Below, in pieces: positions 22,102 through 33,140 of a stretch of DNA of 64,000 nt (position 1 is the stretch's first letter; each line of letters starts with the position of its first letter). Made by a program: the position numbers and the translations under genes. The notes beneath the pieces are model-generated. The model was not told the DNA's origin, did no database searches, and saw only the letters and a list, made by a program, of their open reading frames with translations. This stretch comes from Byssothecium circinans. Lineage: Eukaryota; Ascomycota; Dothideomycetes; Pleosporales; Massarinaceae. The DNA lies in the NCBI GenBank assembly GCA_010015675.1, contig ML976986.1, positions 1,109,455 to 1,173,454 of the forward strand, given 5' to 3'.

Positions 22102-22961
22102 TCAACCTGTCCACACAGAAGGACCGGGTGCTGTGTATCCAGTAGCGCCCTGCAACCCGTTAGCATCAGTCAACTTACTATATAACCATTCCTCTTAACT
22201 TACCGAGTAGATGTTAACTTTGATCCCCGGATCCGTGGCCTTGTACGCGCCCGGGAAAGAGACTAGGGGCCCAGGGCTTCCACTTCCCCCACCCGTAACC
22301 TTGATCTGTGCGCAAGAGATGTAGAACTGCGCGCCATTGACATTACTAGCCTGGTGCAGAGCGATATGCTCGATTCGGAGTAGGTACTCGCCAGCAGGAG
22401 TACTAGCCGGTATCTTCACACTAGCGGTCCCAGAATCTAACATTCACATTAGCCAAACACCTCTTGATAATACAAAAAGGTCCCAAGAACGTACTCAGGC
22501 TCGCCCAGCTCAAAGCCCCGTTGCTAACCGTCGGGCGCTCGGTGTAGATCTTGAACCACACGTTCCCACTTCCATCCCAGGTTGCTGCTGCCTGGCCGCT
22601 GGGTACCTTGGCTAAGTAGAATTGTAGTGGCCCCTGGTGAAAGATGTTGGGATTGGCTTTGAAGGACACGGACGAGCCTGCGGCAACAGTCTGAGTGGTC
22701 GCAGCTCCCTTGTTGCCGGAAGTGTAGCATCGTATTTGCGGCGAAGTGACATCGGAGAGGCCCGCATTGCTTTGGTAGTTTACGGTCTGACGAACGGCGG
22801 ACCAATCGGCCGTGCCGGCGATGGATGGGAAGACGTCTGCGAGTGGTTAAGCACGGAATCGAAGAGTGTCGGTTCAAGAACGTACAGTGACGCGGCTGAA
22901 GGGCTGCTGCGTTGACCGAAGAAGCGGACAAGGCCGCGCCGAAGGCTGTTGCAAGCTTCAT
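22102..22961 (-). CDS. AA9 lytic polysaccharide monooxygenase (GH61)
   Basis: Secreted copper enzyme that oxidatively cleaves cellulose or related glucans. Exons 22961-22886, 22836-22495, 22436-22204 and 22149-22102 (introns 49, 58 and 54 nt) give 232 residues. A secretion signal [19 protein letters not shown] precedes LQPR and then [10 protein letters not shown], whose His would be the first copper ligand. The second His sits in [20 protein letters not shown] and the axial Tyr in [23 protein letters not shown] and the ending APGPSVWTG are family hallmarks. No linker or CBM1 follows. The four residues LQPR between a normal signal cleavage point and His1 are unusual, because the His must be N-terminal for activity. 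Confidence 0.93.
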
Positions 22962-23862
22962 GGCGATGTTCTGAATTCTGCTCTTCCCCTGCTGTCGACT
23001 GCGATCTTCCTCGAGCAAGTCGTCGTTGAACGCATCGTATCCGGGTTATATAGTCGATTAAGAAGGCACGCAATCCTGTTCTTAATATTGGTGTGGTGTT
23101 GGTTAATCAAAGCAATTACGCGCACAGCCGGTGGGTGTGCCCAAACAGTTGTGCTGATATTAAACGTAGATTGCAGGACACGTGCCGAGATCGCGGAGCC
23201 TCTTGATTCGGCTGTTGCGGTAATCCGGCTCTTTGACACCGAAATCGAAGAGAAAGCCCTGTAGTGATTCTCGGCAAGCCTCTAAGAGCGCGTATTCGTT
23301 ATTTTGATATCTTGTTATCGTTCACTCCTTTGAGATGCTTTGGGCAGCTAGTGAAGGATATCAAAAACTGCACCGAAGGGACTGTAGATGGAAATGATGT
23401 GTGATAACGGAATGAATTCGTGGAAATACTGTTGATGATATCCAAAACGACGTGACTGACCATTGGCGACCGAAATGGCCATGATGTCATCTGCAACGCT
23501 ACTTAGTCTGCCTGACCCGCGTCAATATCACGATGACAGAGCATTCGGCTTGCAAAGCACAAAGCCCAGCGTATGGTGATGCTCTTGCTTCGGATCTATC
23601 CAGTCCCTTCCGAGCTTGGCAAAAATGCGTCGGCGTGGCGGCCGGGGTAAGCTGCTTTTCACTTGCGCTTGGAGTCCTCACAAATGCAGCCGCCTTCACG
23701 TCCACGGTGGGCCTGGCCGAAGTCTGTGGGTTTGTCCGTCACCCATCCTTGACGCGGTGTCTCTTTGATCGTGCCAAGCCGCGTCCTCGCATGCCGGACT
23801 GGCATGAGTGGGAGAATTAGGGGAACGAAGGTAGAGTGAATGCCCATCCTGTGCCAGCTAAT
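22962..23862. other. LPMO upstream region
   Basis: 0.9 kb between the LPMO gene and the end of nnf1. Apart from the TATA-like element noted separately, only short frames without coding character are present. Confidence 0.45.
23046..23052 (-). promoter_or_regulatory. TATA-like box of the LPMO gene
   Basis: TATATAA on the minus strand, about 85 nt upstream of the LPMO start codon. This suits an inducible, strongly regulated secreted enzyme. Assigned by sequence and position only. Confidence 0.5.
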
Positions 23863-24580
23863 TCACTTCTTCATCTCCATCTCCAGCTCTTTAGTCTCCT
23901 TGCTCAGATCTTGGACTTCATCCTGCCCCATCATTTGCGCGCCAGTTTCCAAATCTTGAACAACATTCTCCAACCCACGCACCAAGGCTTCTATCTCGGC
24001 GCGTTGTGCAGTAATTGTAGAAACGAGTTCAGTATTCGCCTGCTGCGTTTCGGTGAGGCGCGCATTCATCTCGCCGGCTTGGTTCTCGAGAAACGGCATC
24101 AAATGGGCGAGGTGGATCTCGGCGGGGGTCAAAGTATGAGGCCTACACACACCTGTTAGCACCATGCTGTCGTCCTTCTACAGAGGAGACCTACGGCACA
24201 GGCGTCTCAACAGGCCCGCCATTCGCGCTTGCTTCGGCGCGCTTCTTGCGTAGCCTCGCATCCTCAATGCATTGATCCAGAGAATTGAGCAGCTGCACCA
24301 CATTCCTCCTCGTCATTATGTCGTCAAAGTTCGTCTTCCATGTGCGATCCAGCTGGTCTACAATCTGGCTTCTCAAGTTCTCAAGAACCTCGGGGCTGTA
24401 TTGTGCAGCGGTCGGGAAGCATGATGCGAAATTGGTGGGCGAACACTTGTCGAGGGTCGCTTTCACGGCCTGGTTGAAGATGTTGATGAGTCCTTGGGCG
24501 CGAGGGCCGGGAGTGTCTGCGATGGGCGGCGCAGGTACGGGAGATGGCGAGCGCGAGTCTGGCTTGGTAGCGACGGGCAT
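23863..24580 (-). CDS. nnf1: Kinetochore MIND complex subunit Nnf1 (PMF1-like)
   Basis: Component of the Mis12/MIND complex that links the inner kinetochore to the Ndc80 complex. Exons 24580-24195 and 24142-23863 (intron 52 nt) give 221 residues. After a Pro/Ser-rich start, the family signature is visible: FNQAVKATLDKCSPTNFASC, FP, a W with KTNFDDIMTRRNVVQLLNSL, then LDQCIEDARLRKKRA. The second exon adds HTLTPAEIHLAHLMPFLENQ and a long coiled coil to the C-terminus, ending in Lys/Glu-rich sequence. Length and motif order match fungal Nnf1. Confidence 0.88.
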
Positions 24581-25275
24581 TTTGATCGAGGAGCAATCAT
24601 AGGCAAGGGTGCGCAGACGTCGTGACGGATGTTGTCGTTGCTACCGCTTTCCGTCTGTTTACCAACTCGACCTTGAAGAAACGCGCTAAAAATGCACGTG
24701 ATTAGGCGTTTCCCGAATTTGATGTCTTGGAATTCGAACCTGCGCAGTGCCCCATACTTCTGTAACTTCGAACAACTCATTGAACACGGCACGCGATTGA
24801 AACAATTCGCCGCACACTAAAAAACTTTACCTTATACTTACCTACACCCAATGAAGCCCTTTTAACCTCTTCTTACTCCTACGTAATAGAGCAGGCCTAG
24901 CTTTACAATTCTATGTTTTGTTAAAGTAGAGAGTAATTAACGTGTTAGTTATTGTAGGTAGTTTTTAGTGAGAGGGTATTATGTGTGCGGGGAATTCTTT
25001 CAACCGCGTGCACGGGTAACTTGGCTGTGTCAAGTAAACCTCCTCAGCATTCTGAATTTCATGATGGCATGGCGCCACAAAACACCGGATTCCATTGCAC
25101 ATCTCTGTCCTGCGACTATTTCACGAAAGAACTTGGTAAAGAACAAAGATACATGGACTAGCATACTAGAACTACATAGAACCGCCATTCCAACCGGCCG
25201 ATGATCAAACACAGCAACAATACCCAAATAGCCCCATTCTCCATAATACAAGTAATGTCCGCGTACCAAATATAG
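24581..25275. other. Intergenic with AT-rich block
   Basis: Contains the nnf1 promoter and a markedly A+T-rich stretch (about 24815-24985, many TA steps) unlike its flanks. No coding capacity seen. Confidence 0.5.
24815..24985. repeat. AT-rich, TA-rich block, possible RIP relic
   Basis: A short block dense in TA dinucleotides, such as TTAGTTATTGTAGGTAG, set in otherwise balanced sequence. Such blocks often mark remnants of repeats mutated by repeat-induced point mutation in ascomycetes. There is no recognisable element left, so this stays a suggestion. Confidence 0.3.
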
Positions 25276-26943
25276 TCAGTGTTTGTCGGAGCTCATCACA
25301 CCCAGCGGCCGCGGAGATGCCGCGCTTTGCTTCGCACTAGCCAGTGTCCTGGTCATCGTGGTGCTCTGCGGTGATTTCGTCCCCATCTCAGTATCTCCGT
25401 AAGTGGTGATATATCTAAGCTTCCGAGGAGGTGTCTTGAGCGACGTGGTTTGGAAAGCATTCGCCAGTGACATCGTCTGCCACGACCTGCTGCTATACAT
25501 GGTCTCTGCTTCAATCGCCAGGTTTTCCTTCATCGGCGTACATGATGGTGCAGTAAGCTCTGCAGGGGCTTTTGTGGGGGAGTTGCGCCGGCTGAGGTAG
25601 CGCGAGGGACCGCGTTCAACGCATACATTCGGACTCAGTGGACTCAGCTGAATACCACCGGCCTCCACATCTTGCAATTCCTTGGCTGTGGGTGTGAGGG
25701 CGCCGTCAGACCCTTCTGGTTTCGGTGAAGCAATTTTAAGGTTGGAAGACCGCCCAGCCTGATCGAAGTCCAGTCGCTTACAAGTATCTGAAATGTGTCG
25801 TTGCGCCCGAGCAGAATAAGATAAGTCTTTAGACGCTGTAGACCGATGGTCATAAGTGGTCTCTGTATCAACTTCCCTCCGAATAACAAATGGGTCAGTA
25901 GGTGAGGTTCGGTGAATGCGAAGAATCTTTGCGTTGGGAGGAGATTTTCGTGAGATGCGAAACGCTCTGTGAGGCCTTCGATCCCGGCTCAGCTGCATCG
26001 ACGCAGTAGAATTAACACAGGTGCGCTCCAGTGATGTATCGCTTCCTCCCGACCCGACGCTTTCCTTTTGGCATTCGTCTGTCGCAGACACGGTCGTGAG
26101 CCAATCCAAGACAAGACGTTTGGGCGACTCTGCTGACCGTCGATTACGGGATTCCACATTTATGTACCCCGAATCGTCGGTCCAGGAGCCTGACGAATGT
26201 TCAGACATGACCGGTGATTCGCAACTCTGTTCTATCTCCGGGAGGGCTGAAAGCGCTTCGGGGGACGGCAATATCACACCATGGCGGTTGCCGGCTATAT
26301 TGGGTACCACGATCTCACATCTCTGTTCCCGATGTTTTGGAGACGATAGTCTCGAGATGTTTGGTAGTTGTGGATACAGGGGGGCCACGTCATTGAGAGG
26401 TGTGAAATTCTCCATCCCGGCGTCTTCGAATATCTGCTTCATTCGGCTGGAGTATCCGGGCCGTGCTGGCGAACGTAGGAGCATAGAGCCATGCTGTGAG
26501 CGGCGGCGGCCGACATTCGCACTGTTCCTCGAAAAAGAAGGCGTAGTTGGGGGGCTTCTCGCCACTCCGCGTACAGGTCCCTCCAAAGAAACACCACCAT
26601 CAGGCGATTGCTGGGAGTGACCATGACCGGATTGTGGGTGCGGATGCAACGGTGTAGCGGGCGGCTGCGGTACAGGCCTCTGGTCCACCCTCGTCTGCTC
26701 AATGCGGGTGAATTCTGTACCAGGCTGAAGAAGGTGGTCTGTGTCATGTTTCTCAGTGTGTTTTGTTGAGCAACTGTAAATTGACGACGGACCCTGAAGT
26801 GGATGTAGCTGCAGCCCGTTCAATGGCACTGAATGCGGCGAGCGGTTGGGGTGGTCGCGCTGCGGTGTAGCCTGTGGTTGGGCAAATGTGAGCGCACATG
26901 TCTGTGAAGGTGTGGTGCAGAGGCTCACCTGCAAACGCGCCAT
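25276..26943 (-). CDS. Hypothetical disordered protein, 555 residues
   Basis: A single long open frame with steady coding character. Not recognised as any known family. The protein is mostly low-order: Gln/Pro/His-rich at the N-terminus (about residues 20-120), then Ser/Arg-rich with many SP/TP sites. Segments that look conserved are YSSRMKQIFEDAGMENFTPL near residue 170, a SGSWTDDSGYINVE stretch, RLVLDWLTTVSA, RAFRISRKSPPNAKILRIHR, SPNVCVERGPSRYLSRR and a C-terminal SLKTPPRKLRYITTYGDTEM. Many potential CDK/MAPK phosphosites suggest a regulatory or cytoskeletal protein, which is inference only. No signal peptide or membrane span. Confidence 0.7.
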   Translation of the reverse strand: MARLQVSLCTTPSQTCALTFAQPQATPQRDHPNRSPHSVPLNGLQLHPLQGPSSIYSCSTKHTEKHDTDHLLQPGTEFTRIEQTRVDQRPVPQPPATPLHPHPQSGHGHSQQSPDGGVSLEGPVRGVARSPPTTPSFSRNSANVGRRRSQHGSMLLRSPARPGYSSRMKQIFEDAGMENFTPLNDVAPLYPQLPNISRLSSPKHREQRCEIVVPNIAGNRHGVILPSPEALSALPEIEQSCESPVMSEHSSGSWTDDSGYINVESRNRRSAESPKRLVLDWLTTVSATDECQKESVGSGGSDTSLERTCVNSTASMQLSRDRRPHRAFRISRKSPPNAKILRIHRTSPTDPFVIRREVDTETTYDHRSTASKDLSYSARAQRHISDTCKRLDFDQAGRSSNLKIASPKPEGSDGALTPTAKELQDVEAGGIQLSPLSPNVCVERGPSRYLSRRNSPTKAPAELTAPSCTPMKENLAIEAETMYSSRSWQTMSLANAFQTTSLKTPPRKLRYITTYGDTEMGTKSPQSTTMTRTLASAKQSAASPRPLGVMSSDKH

Positions 26944-29405
26944 GAGCGGTGGGGGTAACTGAGCTGCGGAGCAGATGAAATGGCTAATGGCGTTGGGAGT
27001 GACGTGAAGATGGTGGTGAATGATTGATCTGAAAGTCGGACGGTGGGGCCATTACTGTTTCCCTTGCGCTTGCTCATGACGACGTTTGCTCTTTCTCACA
27101 ACGTAGACGGGGCAGGAAGTGGTGATTGATAACAAGACTAGGAAGGAGCAGTAAGGGAAGGCACATTCAAGGCACTGATGAAGGATATTGCACGTGATGC
27201 ATGCGAGGGCGCATGTTCAGCTGGGTATGTATTATGTAGGGCTGGGCGACCTCGAAACCTGCACATGGTTGAGTAATCGAGGCACTCTTAGAGGCGGAAG
27301 AGAAGTAGAACGCCCGAAATGAGTTGATGATAGCTGACGACATGAAGAGGCCATACACCATTCGACTGTTGAACTTCGATCGCTGTCGCAACAAGGTGCC
27401 ATCTATGTATGGAGGAGCTCGAACGAGGTCAGGCTACAGACCGTTGACTCGATATGAAAGTGGATCGGACAATGGCGGATGATGCAGTGTTGCATCTTGA
27501 TTCTCGATGAGCGGTCCCGCGGTGTTCGGTAAGCCGCTTGCGTACCTTAATATGTAAAATGCAGCACTTAATCTACCTCTGACTCTCGCACGGAGGCCGT
27601 CGACCGTGTCTCGTCGCACACGTTCCTGAAGCTCCCGGTCATGCAGCGACGCGCGACGCGGTGATGGGAGATCAGGTGCAGCAGCTCACACTCAAGTGTT
27701 GCGCAGGCTCCTGAAGGAATCGACACCAAAGCGGGAGGCTGCATACTCTGGCAACGCAGCACGTCTGATGTGCCTGGCATGGCTGGCATGGGTATCCGTC
27801 GCGAAAGGATTGCCCGTCAAACCACCCCCATCAGCAGGGACCACAGACTCCCCTCAATCTCGGGACAACGTTCATGCTGCATCGCATAAGGCGCTGCCTC
27901 GGATTGCTGACAGCAGTGCGCAGCGCGATAGCTGAGTGGACACGGGAGGGGCGAATTCTTCCTCGCTGTGGCACAAGCTGAAAGTCCGCGGTGGTGACGG
28001 AAAGGGAAAGGAAGCTAAAAAGAGTTTGCGCCAATAATAACGCGCCCCTCATCCATAGTCATACCAAGAGGAGGCAGATTGCCGGCCCGATCACGTGGCT
28101 CCTCCGTTTTGCGGGAACTCGTGCACCATCCGCTAGTGTCTCACACTAAGCGTCCAATCACCGACCACCACTGCTTGCTCCTTCCGCCCCTGGCTCGTCT
28201 ACCTGCCGCAGCTTCCTCGCTAGACAAGGGCTGCCATGCGCGACCGCGACCGCGACCGCGACCGCCAGCTGGGCCCACTGCCCGACGTCTCAAGCTCAGT
28301 CAAGCTCGCACCGAGAAAGAGGTCCAAGTCGCTCGCCCGTTCCTCCGCTGCCTCCTCAACACCACCCGTCATCGCGGTGCTGGCCGACTGCTGTGAGCGA
28401 GCTTGACGCTTTTTTCGAACATACTGCGGCTGGTTTTTTGCATCTTCTATTCACTCTTTTGTCCTCTTTTTGGGCCACCCGCGTACTGTACGCCCAGCCC
28501 CGCCCAACTCAAATATCCAATATTTCACCACCATCATTCTTATTCCGTGCCCTCCGCATTGCTGCCACCTTTCCATCGCCAGGCCCTATTGTCAAGTCAG
28601 CGCCATCTCCTCTGACAGCCCCCGTCTGGTTGTCCAAGGACCGCTGTCATAGTGTACGTATCTGCTTCTCTTCTGAAACCCACATTGGGGAATCCACCAG
28701 CCCTGGAACGAACACTGTCACAACTTCTCCTTCCCATCCCGCTCTCTCTATCTAGATCGGTCCAATCGTCCATCGTGCTGCTGTGCTATGGCCTTATGTG
28801 CCTTGCGCGGGCTTTGCTGTACCTCGCATGGTCTCGGCCCGCCAGCTTGGATGAATTCTCGTCGTCTCATTCGCTTCCTCAACCCCATGCTAGGGACCAT
28901 TCTGATCTGACTGGCTGCAGGCTTTGATAATTCCTAATATCTGAACCCTCGGCCTATCGCCTAGACTCCCAAGGCCGTTGAACATCACCTTAAGCAAGGA
29001 ACCATTGTCACTCCGTGCCCAGTTGTACCGGTGCTTATGCCACCGCAGCGAACCTCTAACGTGTGCCCCTCCTCTGACAGCTCCTCGCTCATTATTATTC
29101 GGTCGAGCCGCTTCACAGAACCAAAACACCACCAAGCCATTTGGAATCGCCACCAACAGACTGTTCTTTCGGTCTGCTCAGTCCGCTCTTTCCCCCGCAT
29201 TGGCGTCAGGCAGACCTCAGGCACTCCCATTTCCGCCCATACGTTCCAGCTTTCCGCAATCTGAGACAGTGTCCGCGAAGGAAGCGTGACCTCGCCGAGT
29301 TGTCATCACCATACCGTCTCCGCACCCTTCTGAACACCCACTTGAACACCAGACCCGTGTCGGTCTACAGACACGAACTGCCGCCATCATTCATCCAAAC
29401 TATTC
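26944..29405. other. Long intergenic region / probable long 5' leader
   Basis: 2.46 kb between divergent genes. No frame inside has a domain or clear codon bias. The 28.1-29.4 kb part is C/T-rich with many short upstream ATGs, as in long 5' leaders of fungal regulatory or membrane-protein genes, so it may be transcribed as the leader of the gene at 29406. A small CGCGAC-type hexamer repeat lies near 28240-28265. Confidence 0.45.
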
Positions 29406-31913
29406 ATGAGTTACGACCCTCGACTGGCCGCCGGCCAATACGGCGCGCCAGGCGACGACAATGACGGCGCAAGGAAAGGAGGATCAGTACGAGCTGCGCG
29501 CGAGAGGCTACAAGCCGCAGCCCAACAACGACAGCCACTGGATCGGTCGAAGATAATAGGCCTCCCACAACGGCCGAACCAGCTCATCTCGCAATACTCC
29601 TCACAACCTCAATCACGCGGTCAAGATTTGACACCCCCAGAGAGCAGATCAGGCAGCGCCCTATCACCACAATGGCCGTTGCCGAACAACATTCCATCAC
29701 CGAGTCGTGGCCCTCCGCCTCAGCGACCACCGCGTCCTCTATCTGACGAATTACTCATACAACAAATGTCCCCCGGTTACCGCGAGTCGTTCCAGAGTGA
29801 TGAGGTGTTTTCGCCAAGTTCGAACCCGTCGAGACCACTGACTACTTCCTCCGCTGCGTCCGAAGCATCGTCGTTGGGATCAATACCCGACTTCCCCGTT
29901 CCACAACCACCAATGCCCGTAGTACAACCACTGCCGCGACGAAATCCCAGTCTAGGACCGCCACCTTCGTCAAGAAGAGGGCCTTCATCATATTATACAC
30001 AAATATCCTATGTATCGCCTATCGCTGAAGAGGCGGAAACAAGATCGAACACGATACGGTCGCATCATGGGTCTTTCGCATCGAGTAATGTCATGCCTTA
30101 TAATGAAGACTTTTATCTAGAGGATGGTGGATTCCGGTCCGAGGACGAGGAAACAATAACGAGTGACTATGAGAGAGAATCGCGGGCGAGCGACCACGAC
30201 GACAGTAGCGGGCTAGTAACCCCTGCCCTACTTCGACAGGCGAGTCTAGGAAGGCGCACCAAACCATCTCTCATGACTATCAAATCTGCGGATAACTTTG
30301 GGGACAAGAAGCCATCAGTGAAGAGAAAGCCAGCTCCTGGCGAAGCAGACATGACGGGTGCGGCTGGCATTGGAAGCGCAGCTCTAGCGGCAAGAGACGG
30401 ACTCCCTAGTGGTGACACTGGCTACCTGGAACCTTCTTCCCCGGAAGAAATGTCGACGAACTCCATGAGGGACCTGAACTCGAGATTTGGCGATCCTGAA
30501 AAGGATGGTTTCGGCATGGATGCTGCGACTGGACGTGGCCAGAAACCGCGTCCACCGCGACTCAACATGGATGCGGTTCGTGAAGCTGAGGCGCGTGGAA
30601 GCTTGACCAGCTTGCCAGATCTGATAAGACGAGCGACAAGACTCGCAGCCAATCTTGACAGAGGGAAGACGGCGAGTCGGCTGAGCCTCAACTTTTGGGA
30701 AACCGGTGCTCCCCCGAAGAACAACCACAGATCCGGCTCGATGACCGATATGCTCGCAGCATTCCCTCCGCCTGGAGCTGCTACACCCAGCGGTGCGATT
30801 ACTCCGACTCGGAACCAGAAGCGAGCATCTGTGTGGCCAGCCACCGCTGGGTACGATGGCACTGATTCTGCAATGAGCGACCGCAGAGAAAAACGCCGAA
30901 GGAGGTGCTGTGGTATGCCCCTGTGGACCTTCATCACCCTCTTGATTGTCCTCCTATTCCTGGTCGCCGCGGCTGTCATTATCCCGGTTGTACTTGTCGT
31001 CCTTCCAAAGATGAGGAATTCGGCAAACGAGGCGGCTCAAGACAACCAAGGCCAAGGCAGTCCCAACAATAGCGGCAACGGCAACGGCAGCGGAAACACT
31101 CCGTCGAGCGCAGCACCTACTGCCACTATGGCGCCTCCGAACGGTCAGTGTAGTGGTATCATCACCTGCCAGAATGGCGGTGTTGCTATCCTCAATGCCG
31201 ATCGATCGTGCAATTGTGTATGCATCAACGGCTTTACAGGATCTACTTGTGCCACTGCTGGAGATGCTGGATGCACCACGACAAGTATTGCCGGCACTGC
31301 GAACAACGCGACATTGGGCTCCGGTATTCCTAGGTTGATCGAGAGTGCTCAAAATCAGTTTAGCATCCCACTGAACTCGACCCGCCTTCTTTCCATTTTC
31401 TCCAGCCTATCGCTCAGCTGCACTGCTGAAAACGCCTTGGTAACGTTTAACGGCCTGGCTTCGCGATCGGACAAACAAGATTACGTTCTCGTGGAAACCA
31501 CGCTCGCACCCACTCGTTCTCTTCCACTGTTGGATGCACCGCACCCGAATCTCGCAGCAAGACAAGCCATCGGGCAGCCTGGAACAGCCAACGCCGCTGG
31601 TGCCGCCGCTCCCGCAGCCACGAAGTCGGCTACCAGCTCTGCACCTACGACAGTCCAGCCCATCTCGAGCAACTCCACCGCCCTCGATTTTGCGCGTCTA
31701 AGTGTGCTCATAGCTCTGCAGGAGACCGGCAAGCTCGATACCGCAGCCAACGCGCAGGAGTCCATTCAAAACTTTCTAACCGAGAACCGAGCCGGAAACT
31801 CCAGGGGCAACACCGTCCGCGTTGGTCCCTTGACAGTCGATCTAGTCCAGCTATCCATCAAGTTCCAAAACGGAACTACGGTCCAAGCCACGGTCAAAAA
31901 CCCTTCTTCATAA
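29406..31913 (+). CDS. Type II membrane protein with extracellular EGF-like module
   Basis: Intronless, 835 residues. The first ~495 residues are cytosolic-type, disordered, rich in Ser/Pro/Arg, with SYYTQISYVSPIAEEAETR-like conserved patches. A cluster RRKRRR-like plus CC immediately precedes one membrane helix (about residues 505-535, WTFITLLIVLLFLVAAAVII), so the positive-inside rule puts the N-terminus in the cytosol. After a Gly/Asn/Ser linker comes an EGF-like module at about 580-620 (CSGIITCQNGG, CNCVCINGFTGSTC). The outer domain continues with N-glycosylation sites and a Pro/Ala/Thr stretch to the end. Similar EGF-tail proteins are common in Pezizomycotina and are thought to sit at the cell surface; the function is unknown. 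Confidence 0.82.
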   Translation: MSYDPRLAAGQYGAPGDDNDGARKGGSVRAARERLQAAAQQRQPLDRSKIIGLPQRPNQLISQYSSQPQSRGQDLTPPESRSGSALSPQWPLPNNIPSPSRGPPPQRPPRPLSDELLIQQMSPGYRESFQSDEVFSPSSNPSRPLTTSSAASEASSLGSIPDFPVPQPPMPVVQPLPRRNPSLGPPPSSRRGPSSYYTQISYVSPIAEEAETRSNTIRSHHGSFASSNVMPYNEDFYLEDGGFRSEDEETITSDYERESRASDHDDSSGLVTPALLRQASLGRRTKPSLMTIKSADNFGDKKPSVKRKPAPGEADMTGAAGIGSAALAARDGLPSGDTGYLEPSSPEEMSTNSMRDLNSRFGDPEKDGFGMDAATGRGQKPRPPRLNMDAVREAEARGSLTSLPDLIRRATRLAANLDRGKTASRLSLNFWETGAPPKNNHRSGSMTDMLAAFPPPGAATPSGAITPTRNQKRASVWPATAGYDGTDSAMSDRREKRRRRCCGMPLWTFITLLIVLLFLVAAAVIIPVVLVVLPKMRNSANEAAQDNQGQGSPNNSGNGNGSGNTPSSAAPTATMAPPNGQCSGIITCQNGGVAILNADRSCNCVCINGFTGSTCATAGDAGCTTTSIAGTANNATLGSGIPRLIESAQNQFSIPLNSTRLLSIFSSLSLSCTAENALVTFNGLASRSDKQDYVLVETTLAPTRSLPLLDAPHPNLAARQAIGQPGTANAAGAAAPAATKSATSSAPTTVQPISSNSTALDFARLSVLIALQETGKLDTAANAQESIQNFLTENRAGNSRGNTVRVGPLTVDLVQLSIKFQNGTTVQATVKNPSS

Positions 31914-33139
31914 TGAGCCTACTGCAATACCCCGTTAGCGATACCCCACCCCCCTCAGCATCCACCAAAAATCTCTTTCTTTATGTTCAACAGCTGTACT
32001 ATATCCCGGCGTATATCTGTTTCCTATGGCGCACGCTCAGTCTTTCAGAGCATTCTCATGTATTCCCACCTCTAGCATTGGCGCTAAAAGAAAGATCTTC
32101 CATCGGTTGTCATCATCATAGCTCAGCATGCATGCTTGCTTTTTTCTATTCTTTATTTGTGTCTGTTGCGGGGTTTCCCGTCTCGAGGGCGCGCGCCAAG
32201 ATCTATCGATTGGATCCTAATTTCTTGTTTGTTTGTTGTTTTGTTTCGAGGCAGGATTTCCCATTTCTGTTATTTTTCTTTGTCGGGCTTAATATACCCC
32301 CTTGGTTGGTTTTGATATCTGCAATGATGGATGGATGGAAGGACGGAAAGGATGTGGAGGAACGAAAAGATGGGAAGGGAAGAGGGATTGCTGTATATAT
32401 AGTAAGTAGTAGGCTCGTGCTCCACCGGGTGTATGGTTGGCATGGCATGTATCGCGGCCTATTTTTTTGCCGAGCAAATAATGAGCACGTGTTTGATTGA
32501 AGACGTGGTGGATCGGTACTTTGCGATTGTGTGTGCGAAGTGATGTATCTTGTCTGTTGTGGGGAGTAGGGAATAGGGAATATGGCAGTGCTGGACATGT
32601 TGAAGATGAATTGGAACGCTATTAACATGGGTGAAAACGCCATCTCTCGCCTCTCGCACGCATATTTTGTCAGTCAGTCCTCTTTTACTATCTACCTAAC
32701 CTCTAACTCGCGAAGCTTTCCCCCGACCACCTGGAAAGGAGAGGGGAACGCGGGACTACTCTTGAAAAGACGGTATTTTGGGACTGTGCGGAACCTGGAT
32801 AAAACGGCTGGTCAGGGAGGGGGACTGGACTTCCGATGCAAGATGTGTCACCGTTCCTGGATTGTTGAGCAGGAGCGAATTTTTGTTTGGGGTTATCCCG
32901 CATACAAATAGCCGCCAAAAACAAGTCAAGTCCAGTCTAGTCTAGTCTCTCGTTTTACCACCCAAACACTAGCTATCTAGTTGAAAAACCACATGGACAG
33001 AAATACCAAACCCTAATCAACCGAAAACATGTTCCCTTGGAACCATTAGATACTGTCACGTACAGCCAAAATACCATCCTCTCCATACATCGCGGTATAC
33101 ACAATCCCCCCCCCCCCAACACACACACACACACACACA
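31914..33139. other. Convergent 3' intergenic region, 1.2 kb
   Basis: Spacer between two convergent genes. It holds 3' untranslated sequence rich in T and GGA/GGAT repeats near 32325-32385. No supportable gene. Confidence 0.5.
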
Positions 33140-33140
33140 C
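33106..33140. repeat. C12 run followed by (AC)11 microsatellite
   Basis: Twelve C (33106-33117) then about eleven AC units. On the minus strand the F-box gene's TAG stop abuts the GT repeat, so slippage here could not alter the protein but could alter the 3' untranslated region. A polymorphic marker candidate. Confidence 0.8.

Noticed and set aside
23533..23820. 95-codon plus-strand frame
   Set aside because: Overlapped by an equally long minus-strand frame; no domain, no good start context.
28243..28265. Short GACCGC repeat considered as part of a CRISPR-like or satellite array
   Set aside because: Only a few hexamer units without spacers; simple slippage repeat in a eukaryotic genome.
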